A stretch of 64,000 nt of DNA from Macrocybe gigantea (lineage: Eukaryota; Basidiomycota; Agaricomycetes; Agaricales; Callistosporiaceae), in the NCBI GenBank assembly GCA_011319805.1, contig SJRY01000040.1, positions 434,001 through 498,000 of the forward strand, given 5' to 3'. A program made the translations under genes and the position numbers. The notes beneath the pieces were generated by a model. The model saw only the letters and a program-made list of their open reading frames with translations, made no database searches and had not been told where the DNA came from. Positions within the stretch are counted from its first letter, which is position 1, and each line of letters starts with the position of its first letter. Of the stretch, positions 55,795-64,000 are shown in pieces.

Positions 55795-57353
55795 TGTTAT
55801 GATTTCAGGACTTATCGTTATCTTGATGATGGACACATGACTCAAAAACCACATGATGAACACATGATATAAATGACATAAAGCATGACATGACAAATAA
55901 AATACAATGCAACAACTCGAGGAAACCCTATGACAATGATGCATCAGCATCGACTAGGGTACAGGGTTATTACATAGCACCTACAGGACACCATGAGGAG
56001 TGCAGCAGGATCCTTACTCATTCAACTCAGGGTAGAGGGTTGCACATTGATGAGCGCTCCATGCCACTGACTGCCGATAAGTCCTAATCTAGTAATCCCA
56101 CTCCCGCATTCGAAATCACTACCACTACTCGGCCCCCTTAGCATGATACTGCAGTCCAGCTGCTGACTTCTCATTCGAGTGCTCAGGATATCAACAACTC
56201 CGTAAGGCTTCCATTCCAGGTCCTGGACACTTCGCCAAATGCATTGTGCCCATACATTCTGAATATTCTGTGCTTCCTATACCGCCCAATCCAGTCAGGC
56301 AGTCCTATTCCTATATGCCTCCTCTGATTCCCAGATCCCAATATGGCAAGACTACTACCATCTTTGGTATTGCACCACCTCATGCCTTCCCATGTTCCTG
56401 ACACTGCCTCGCTGCAGTACATTTGAAACAAGGGATTTCGAGCATACTACCATTTCATTCATTCTTATTTCGAAATTCATGACTCATATTTCACTGATAC
56501 ATTCTACGTTCCTTAGATTATTTTCACATTCCATTCTATGACATGTGGCACTGGCTTTGGGATGTTCTTTTACCTACTGTTTCACCTTTTATGTTCAGAT
56601 TTTGAATGGACTTACATCTCCCTGACATTTCAGCCACAAAATGACCCTTTCGAAATCATACGATATGTTCTCTCATTCAGTTTCAACTTCACCAGTTATT
56701 CCAATACTCAAAATCTTCTTATCTATAAAAACCCATGTACTTGGCATTTGTAAAGACCATAGAAAAAGTTACCATCTCAGTCCTTCAGCAGTCTCACAGT
56801 CTATAGCTCATGTGGAGTCCTTGTGTTATCTGATCCCAAAGTATCATGCTCGTGTGGAGCCACAATACTTAGTCTCAAAATCAGTGTCTGTAACTTTGCG
56901 TGGAAGTCACCATTGTCAAAACCCTTCCGAAACCATCACCAAAGCCCCCGATATCACTCAGGAACTCAGCTAAGTCTACACCACCTTGTCTTGAAAACCC
57001 TGAAATCTGCTCGAAACTATCCATAATCACTCCGTTCCATTCCCCTCTTCACTCTACAGTCCCTCAGGTTACTCTGTGACTTGGACAGCTCATAGTTTAT
57101 ACAGCCTTGGATAGGGACTGATGCTTCCTTCATTCCACCTTGTTGGTTTGTAGGTTAGTGCTTCCTGATAGTTATCAACGTAACATGAGGATAGTATAGT
57201 CATGGTCCGTGCTTGAGAGCCGTAATGCATAAATAGCTAAATCATGTACAGTAGAATTCAGCTTCGAGCTGGCTTATAATAGCACTCATATCCCCACCTC
57301 TCACTTCTGATTAGCTAAGAGTGACCTGCATGCAGAATAAGTTTTGCATAGCA
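55795..57353 (+). mobile_element. B LTR inside A4 pol, itself split by an E LTR
   Basis: B LTR sequence is at 55795-56047 and 57182-57353. The 5-bp flanks are AAGAG (55790-55794) and GAGAG (57354-57358), one change apart. It keeps CAGCTTCGAGCT and lies before the integrase zinc region of A4. Confidence 0.85.
56048..57177 (+). mobile_element. E LTR nested in the B LTR
   Basis: 1130 bp, TGATGAGC to TTATCA, alignable end to end with 37670-38801. The 4-bp flanks are ACAT and ACGT, a single CpG-type change apart. Confidence 0.85.
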
Positions 57354-57571
57354 GAGAGGAATCATGATGATTGAATCCCCAAGAATAGAACAAATTTGAC
57401 AATGCGCACAAAGGGAGACAATCATAACAATGGGACTGAAGGAAAAACCACACTGGTTCACAGAAGAAGACCACATCGTATATGCAGGAGGAAAAATCTA
57501 TGTCCCCCCAGACAACAAACTGAAGGAAGACATCATGTTTGAACACCATGACATACCTATTGGAGGACATC

Positions 57572-57890
57572 TGTTAGGCTAGACAAATCTCAGAAGGACT
57601 CGGGCAGACTAAGTGCAAGAGTGGTTTTGAGATGATGGCAAAAGGAATATTAAGCCTAGCACTACTGGTACATCTGGAGTTCTTATATACATTACAGTAC
57701 TCGAGCACAGACCATGGGCTGCGCAATGCTGTGGACTGCGGATGAGTAAGACTGGAAGGAGATGACTCAGGATGACTAGGGAAGTGAAATGACTCGATGG
57801 CTGTGCGCTGCACAGCGTGATGGGGAAGATAAGGGATATGGAAAAGATAAGATAAGAAATTGAATGGTCCTTTGGGCAATGTCCATAACA
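57572..57890 (-). mobile_element. Solo A LTR, reversed, inside A4 integrase
   Basis: 319 bp with a perfect 5-bp duplication ACATC (57567-57571, 57891-57895). Confidence 0.9.
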
Positions 57891-59165
57891 ACATCCAGAA
57901 CAATCCTACATGCACAAACTCATAAACCACATCTACTAGTAGCCATCAACGTTATTGGATATCAAGAAGTATGTCAACAGATGTGAAACATATCAGTAAA
58001 ACAAGATCATCCAACAAAAGAAACATGCACTATTACACCCACACGAGGTCCCACAGCAGCCATGGAAGATATCAGAGTAGACCTTATAGGACTGCTGCCC
58101 AGCTTGAACAGCTTTAATGCCATTGCCACAGTCACAAACCACCTGACCAAGATGATCCACCTAGTTCCCACAAAGACTGAACTCACAGCAGAAGGTCTCG
58201 CATGACTATATTGAGACAATGTGTGGTGACTTCACGGAATCCTACGAAAGATCATCAGTGACTGAGGATCCCAATTTGCAGCACAATTCATGATAGCACT
58301 TCTAAAATTACTTGGAACAAAACAAAATTTATCAACAGCCTATCACCCACAGACAGATGGACAGGCAGAGTGATCCTACCAAGAAACGGAAGCCTTCCTC
58401 TGAAGCTTCACAAACAACTTACAGGATGATTGGGCAGAATGGATAGTGATCCCAGAATACCAATATAATGACAAAGCACACCAGGAAATGAAGGAGACAC
58501 CATTCTACCTCAACTACAGAATGCACCCCTGGAAGGAAGAACTGCAGATGACAGAAGGAAACAACCCCACAGTGAAGAACTTCATTGAAAGAATAAACCA
58601 AATATGGAAAAAAGCAAATGCTGTGCTGCAGTATGCACAAACACGAGCCAAAGACAATTATGATGCAAGGCAAAAACTAGTCTGTGAATACAAGAAAGGG
58701 GATGTAGTATGGCTCGAAGCCACCAATATCACAGTCAACTGACCATCAAAGAAGTTATCAGCACTCCGATATGGACCATTCAAGGTGGTTGAAAAGAAAG
58801 AAGCCTTGGCATATCACCTGGAACTCCCAGCATCATGGCAGCTGATACACCCTGTGTTCAATGAAACACTGCTCATGCCCTACAAAGGACCCTATTTCAA
58901 GATACAAGAGCAACCATTACTGCCACCTCCTGAAATCATAAATGATGAAGAAGAGTACAAGATAGAAGAAATTCTAAAAAGGAAGAAACAAGAAAGGGGA
59001 ATGCTATTTCTGGTCAAATGGAGAGGATACAGACATGAAGAGAATACATAGATCAAAGAAAAGGAACTGGAAATGTGCAGCAAGCTCTAGACCACTTCCT
59101 AAAGAAGACTGCAAACTAGGATAAAAGGACTATAACAAGATGGAAGAAGACCAAAAATTGCACAT

Positions 59166-59565
59166 CATGACCACCAATGCTCCTATCAGCATTGACAGCA
59201 GCGATGAAAGCCACACACCTACCCCAGCTGCCTGAATGACTATGAGAATCTGGCAAGGATTCTCAACAGCAGTGACTACATAGACCCTCTTGCCATCATA
59301 CTTGGCACATATATGCACTACATTATGACTATCCACATGCACCTCTAGACCAGATGAACCCCTGATGGGACTGGCCCCACTGCAGCAGAATGTATTGCAC
59401 TTTATGAGGCAATGGAAATGCTTCACATGGAAAACCAGCAACTTAAACTCCTCGCCACTATACTCCACCACATCTGTGCCTACAATAAAGAACTCATTCA
59501 TATGTGGGCCCATGTGCTGCAACTGCCTGGGAGAGCAATAATGGGTGGGGACAGCTGGACTAAGG
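59166..59565 (+). pseudogene. A4 ORF3
   Basis: Begins MTTNAPISIDSSDESHTPTP at the ATGA overlap, then decays. Pieces such as the LAPLQQN frame and HMENQQLKLLATILHHI are recognisable against A2. Unknown function. Confidence 0.5.
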
Positions 59566-59653
59566 TTTTTCACAAGGACACAAATCTAAAGAGAGGGTGA
59601 TGTTATGGATGTCGCCCAAAGGACCATTCAATTTCTTATCTTATCTTTCCCAT

Positions 59654-59973
59654 TGTTACAGACGTCGCCCAAAGGACTATTCATTTTCTTATCTTATCTT
59701 TCCCACATCCCTTATCTCTCCTGTCATGCTGCGCAGCGCGCAGCTATCGAGTCATCCCACTTCCCTAGTCATCCTGAGTCATCTCCTTCCAGTCTTACTC
59801 ATCTGCAGTCCACAGCATTGCGCAGCCCATGGTCCGTGCTCAAGTACTGTAATGTATATAAGGACTCCCAGATGTACCAGTAGCGCTAGGCTTAATATTC
59901 CTTTTGCCATCATCTCAAGACCACTCTCGCACTTAGTCTGCCCGAGTCCTTCTGAGATTCATCTAGCCTAACA
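59654..59973 (+). mobile_element. Solo A LTR inside the 3' LTR of A4
   Basis: 320 bp with a perfect 5-bp duplication CCCAT (59649-59653, 59974-59978). The split host LTR is 59601-59653 plus 59979-60245, together 320 bp. Confidence 0.92.
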
Positions 59974-60245
59974 CCCATATCCCTTATCTCCTCCACCATG
60001 CTGTGCAGCATGCAGCTATCGAGTCATTCCACTTCTCTAGTCATTCTGAGTCATCTCCTTCCAGTCTTACTCATTCATAGCCCATAGCATTGTGCAGCCC
60101 ATGGTCCATGCTCGAGTACTGTAATGTATATAAGGACTCCCAGATATACCAGTAGCGCTAGGCTTAATATTCCTTTTGCCATTGTCTCAAGACCACTCTC
60201 ACACTTAGTCTGCCCAAGTCCTTTTGAGATTCATCTAGCCTAACA

Positions 60246-60496
60246 CCAAAACCATTGCCATCGCTCCCAGATATCACTTGGGAACTCAGCTAAGTCCCAC
60301 CACTTTATCTTGAAACTCCTGAAATCTGCTCAAAACTGTCTATAATCACTTCATTCCATTCCCCCCTTTACTCTACAGTCCCTTGGGTTACTCTGCCACT
60401 TGAACAGCTTGTAGTTTATACAGCCTCAGATTGGAACTGATGCTTCCTTCATTCCACCTTGTTAGTTTGTAGGTTAGTGCTACCTGATAGTCATCA
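60246..60496 (+). mobile_element. Truncated E LTR (right end)
   Basis: 251 bp matching the right part of the E LTR and ending TGATAGTCATCA. Its left side is cut by A4. Confidence 0.7.
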
Positions 60497-61049
60497 CCAT
60501 TTGTTTCCAGTAGTTCTTTTTACTCCCTCTACCAATAGTATTCATTTCAGTTACTTTTGCTTACTTTTGCTATAGTGATTTGGGTTCCTCCTTAAGCAGT
60601 GCTTCAATGGGTTGGTTCCCTGGGGGTGTTTGGTAGTCTCATCCCTATGTGTTCTTGACTCTGGTGATGTTCTCGTTGGCTTTGTCAGACACTCTGCACT
60701 TTGTATCCTCTTTGTATCAGTATGTTCTCTTCTTGTACTTGGTGATTGTAGTTTTCAATCTGCTGTTGTCTGAAGTTTTGGGCTTGCATCCATTCCTCTC
60801 TTGTCTTCTTGCAGATGGGTTCATCTTCTTCTTTGGCAGGAAGATTCTGGTCTGACCATAGCTCTTCTAGACTTATCCTATATTCTCCTTCTAGTAAGAG
60901 TTCTGTAATGAGCGACACTGCTTTGTCACTGAAGACCTCAGTGGACTTGTCTGTAGTGGTGAAGGCAAACTCTCTCAGAAATGCCTGTTCTTTATCATCA
61001 CTACTTGGTGTAGGTGTATGCTCTCTCTTTCATTTGTTTGAATTGCTAG
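60497..61049 (-). mobile_element. Fragment of a fifth A copy (ORF0 and gag start)
   Basis: The minus strand matches the ORF0-gag junction of A3 (about 43680-44190): EELWSDQNLPAKEEDEPICK and QQIENYNHQVQEEN. It is bounded by the E fragment on the left and the pogo-like element on the right. Confidence 0.7.
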
Positions 61050-61488
61050 TACTAAGATGTGTCAGCATGTGCCGATGATTCGCGATGTGCAAATTTCGAA
61101 AAAGTAGGAATAGCTCATGCAATGCTTACTGGGTTAGCTTTAAAAAAATTCAGCAACTGTATCCAATATATAAAAGTTCATCCTACATGATAGAACATCA
61201 CGATCCCATGTTGTTGTTGAAAGCGAGACAAAAAAGGCCTGAACTGGATGCATCTCGTGATAAAGATTGGCCTCGGTGAAATAGCTCAGCAGTATCGTTC
61301 ACACAAACAAGTATCTAGAACTCATATTCATATATTAGACCTGCTCCACCTAATTTTCCGAAGTCTGTTGTGCAGTGAAACATGTCATAAATAATGAAAC
61401 AAGGAAGATGAGTGACATTAGTGTGACTTTCCCCTCTGTTATTGGGGCTCTGCTACGGCAAACATGGCAACTCTTTTTGCATCTCCCC
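61050..61488. other. Probable 5' flank of the pogo-like transposon
   Basis: No coding frame is supported. The element end probably lies near 61050, where A-element homology stops, but I could not confirm a terminal repeat because the other end lies outside the window or is unrecognised. Confidence 0.35.
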
Positions 61489-63851
61489 ATGGTGTGTGCT
61501 AATGTCAACCGAAAAAAGACCGTCGATGCAGCTACTGAGGCACGCATCTAAAAGGCCTGTCAGGACCTGAAGGAGGGTAAATTTAGAACTATTACAGATG
61601 CTGCAAAAATACACTCCGTTCCTTACGACACTCTGCGACGTCACTTGCTTGGCCAAACTGCCCCAAAAAAAATTGTGCACAAAAGCCAGTTTTTACTCAG
61701 CCCTGCTGAAGAGGATGTTTTAGTTGATTGGATAAAATATCTAGGGATGACAGGACATCCTATCAATAGGTGCACACTTGGCCCCAAGGCAGAAGCTCTT
61801 CTTACAGGAGATAGAAAGCGTTGCATATTAAAATCATGGATCAGGCGGTTTTTGACACATCATCCTGACCTCAAGTTGGGATGTGGCAGTGGGCTTGACC
61901 CAAAACGTGCAAAAGCCTTCAATTTTTCAACAGTCAATGACCATTTTCAGAAGTTGATCAACCATATGAAGGAACGCAACATACCTTGGGAAAATGTGTA
62001 TAACATGGATGAAAAGGGGATTCAGCTAGGAGGTGGCTGAAAAGGAAAAGGTGAGAAGTTCCTTTTCACCCTTGTCAACAAGTCCAAGTACAAGCTGAAA
62101 AGTGATGACCTTCAATTGATCACAATTATTGAAGTCGTCTGTGCTGATGGAACCTCAACAATCAAACCTGGATTTGTCTTTTCTGGTCTTTCTGTATGTG
62201 CAGAGTGGTTCGATGAACCAGGAGTATTGTAAGTAAATTTTTCAAACATGATAGAACCAATGTTTGCTTACCAGCATGTAGAATTGCTCTCTCAGAAAAT
62301 GGCTGGACTGATGAGTTCATTGGACATCAATGGTTTGAAAAAACTTTCATACCTGGTGCTACAGAATGAAACAGGTCTGGCAAGCCCATCTTGTTGATCT
62401 ACGATAGTCATAATTCACACACTACACTTGAAATAATCAACCTTGCATGTGAAAATAACATTGACCTTTTCTGCCTTCCACCGCACACCACCCACCGTCT
62501 CCAACCTTTGGATGTCGGAGTATTTTCACCCCTCTCAGTTGCATGGGCCGATCGTTGTGCAGCCATCTTGGACGAAACGGGTGAAGGCATGGAAATCCAA
62601 CATGTCATAAAAGAATACATGGCAGCATGGGCAAAAGCCTTCAAACTCGAGACAATTCACCAGGCATGGCGGAAGTCCGGCTTCAATCCTGAGCGAACTG
62701 ATGCCTTCAAAGAGTCAGACATCACACCAGGCATTTTCAAAGAAGCAGACTTTGCACCTAGCCATTCTACCTCGACACTGCATCACGGGCCTGCCTCCCT
62801 GCCCAACAGGATGCCCCAAGCACCTGACATCTCCTCAGAGGGCATCTTCGATCCTGATGCACTCTTCGAATATGAGCTTGAGTCCAGCAGTGAATCTGGC
62901 AGTGATGACTCACAGGAAGAGAATAGTAAGAGTGACTCAGAGGGGCCTGGTAGTGATTCAGATGGAGAATCCAGTAGTGATGACCCAGACTATGAAGTAA
63001 CAGAGTTGAGCTCAGAGAGTGAGCTGGCAGCTCATGACCAAGCTGGCCAAGCGACGTCAACAGTCACAGGACCACATCACACACCAACAGCTTCGCATCC
63101 CCCCTCTCATCCACCAATCCAGATGTCACCCCTTTCAATGCCAACCCTTCACCATCAGACGAGGTCCTACATGAAAGGCTCACTAGAAATTCCCTCCACG
63201 CCCAGCATTACAACTACTCCCTTCACTGGTGTTGTGCCAAAGTCATCCGAAGAGCACTGCGAGGATTTGGAGACAGAGAATGCCATTCTCCGCTGGCAGA
63301 TTGAGCTCCTCGAAGCACAGCATAATGCTGCAGAGGTTCATGTCATCTTTGCAATGTGTGAGAATGCCACCCTTTGACACCAGGCAAATTGTCGCACTGA
63401 GAAACGTGACAGACAAGGTTGATGGATTCATACGCAAGCTCGCATCATGACCATGGATAATGGACTTTGCCTCATTCAGGCAGACTGAGAAGCGCGAGAG
63501 GAGAAGCAGCATAAGAAGGCTGCAAAGGAGAAAAAGAAGGCTGAGGCAGAGAAGGAGAATCTGATTCGTCGAGCAACACAGGGTCAGACCATGGTTTTTA
63601 CAGATGGTCTTGCACCGAAATCAAAGACAGTTCTGCAAGATCTCGCATCTGTCCTCGAGTTGTCATTGGATGGCACAAAAGCACAGCTCATCGAAAGAAT
63701 CAATGAGAAATTCAACAATCACCCGAACTTGAAGGCCGATGACTGCTTTATTGGGATCTTCACCAGACATGGACAGAAACAATCTGCACTCTTGGACGAG
63801 CCATTGGCCCATGTTAAACCCCCCCTGCAACAATGTCGTCTTGATTCTTGA
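61489..63851 (+). pseudogene. pogo/Tigger-like DDE_1 transposase with coiled-coil and SAP-like tail
   Basis: ATG 61489. An N-terminal helix-turn-helix TITDAAKIHSVPYDTLRRHL and a CENP-B-type region SPAEEDVLVDWIKYLGMTGH precede the DDE_1 core: NVYNMDEKGIQLGGG (first Asp region), SDDLQLITIIEVVCADGTST, a short intron with GTAAGT near 62230, KPILLIYDSHNSHTTLEIIN (second Asp), PPHTTHRLQPLDVGVFSPLS (third acidic position). A Ser/Asp-rich linker follows, then a Lys/Glu coiled coil (EKQHKKAAKEKKKAEAEKEN) and SKTVLQDLASVLELSLDGTK with AQLIERINEKF, a SAP-like motif. Stops (TAA near 61549; TGA near 62038, 62368, 63375) break it; most TGAs replace CGA. An AATAAA lies near 63986. Confidence 0.78.
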
Positions 63852-64000
63852 ACATCATCCTCATCATCATCCTCATCATCTCCCTTTTCTCCATACCACC
63901 ATCCTTACCCTTCTTTTACTCAGACTGGCCCCCTGCCTATGATCCTTTTATGTATCTTCGATGTCATGCTTTTAGACTTAGCCCAGAATAAAGTGTATTT

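Larger units (their letters stand above)
53336..59169 (+). pseudogene. A4 pol, split by four nested elements
   Basis: The protease remnant (about 53540) is followed by a solo LTR. RT is at 54134-55070 with YMDD (about 54832). RNase H follows at about 55130-55560, then a B LTR. The integrase zinc region (about 57360-57571) is cut by a reversed solo A LTR and continues from 57891. The integrase core is at 58060-58480 and the chromodomain at about 59000-59050. The pol stop TGA at 59167-59169 overlaps the ORF3 ATG at 59166. Confidence 0.78.
51193..60245 (+). mobile_element. Element A copy 4 (A4), oldest copy, with nested insertions
   Basis: 5' LTR 51193-51512; 3' LTR starts at 59601, is split, and ends at 60245. 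Removing three solo A LTRs, one B LTR (with E inside) and their 5-bp duplications leaves 6515 bp. Flanks TGTTC and CCAAA do not match. It is more CpG-depleted than A1-A3 but keeps some ancestral residues lost there (His in the second zinc knuckle, Arg/Trp codons). Confidence 0.9.

Noticed and set aside
15627..60245. Reassignment of TGA to an amino acid, since many gag-pol frames are open except for TGA.
   Set aside because: The genes at 1-9.8 kb use TGA-free frames, the TGAs fall at CGA (and sometimes TGG) positions, and TAA/TAG are also present. Decay is the simpler explanation.
61255..61310. Possible tRNA-like box near GAAATAGCTCAGCAG.
   Set aside because: No cloverleaf or B box could be found, so it is probably chance.

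Overview
The window comes from a filamentous fungus, most likely a mushroom-forming basidiomycete (Agaricomycetes). The evidence is the short GT-AG introns (about 50-90 bases) in every gene of the first 13.7 kb, a DUF7330 protein, a NACHT-WD40 NLR-like gene and chromodomain Ty3/gypsy retrotransposons. Nothing suggests a prokaryote. The species was not identified.

Layout. (1) 1-9.8 kb is a CpG-rich gene block with four multi-exon genes, all on the minus strand: an M20-family amidohydrolase (3' end beyond the left edge), a DUF7330 protein, a CAJ1-like DnaJ protein and a Ser/Thr-rich hypothetical. (2) 10.0-13.7 kb holds a plus-strand NACHT-WD40 gene with two single-base frameshifts. It becomes steadily AT-richer and CpG-poor toward its 3' end. 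(3) 14.2-64 kb is almost entirely transposable elements.

The dominant element, here called A, is a chromovirus with ~320-bp LTRs. It has four full copies: A1 15627-22138 minus, A2 26416-35841 plus, A3 37082-44729 minus and A4 51193-60245 plus. When the later insertions and one copy of each target duplication are subtracted, all four come to 6512-6515 bp, which supports the nesting map. Each encodes a small ORF0, a gag of exactly 381 codons counting the stop, a protease-RT-RNaseH-integrase-chromodomain pol, and a small ORF3 whose ATG overlaps the pol stop as ATGA in three copies. Four further solo A LTRs each have a perfect 5-bp target duplication. A second chromovirus, B (LTR 380-425 bp), is the target into which A1-A3 were inserted and is now scattered. 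A third LTR type, E (1.13 kb, 4-bp target duplication), sits inside A3 and inside a B LTR that itself sits inside A4. A 2.9-kb PIF/Harbinger transposon with TTA duplications lies in the 3' LTR of A2. A decayed pogo-like DDE transposase with a SAP-like tail ends the window. Decayed non-element genes include a KOW/Spt5-like gene (45-47.7 kb) and an unrecognised Cys-motif gene family (35.8-36.8 kb, 49.5-50.9 kb).

Main points of interest. Both chromovirus families carry the signature of Tf1/sushi-type self-priming: an 11-12 nt primer-binding site 2 nt inside the 5' LTR, perfectly complementary to LTR sequence starting 33 nt after the start of the TATA box. The target duplications of A1, A2 and A3 are swapped between copies, and A1 is a mosaic. 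Together these point to ectopic recombination (inversions) between A elements, or to an assembly error at the same repeats. Most nonsense codons are TGA in place of CGA and several are shared between copies, which suggests CpG decay and possible mobilisation in trans.
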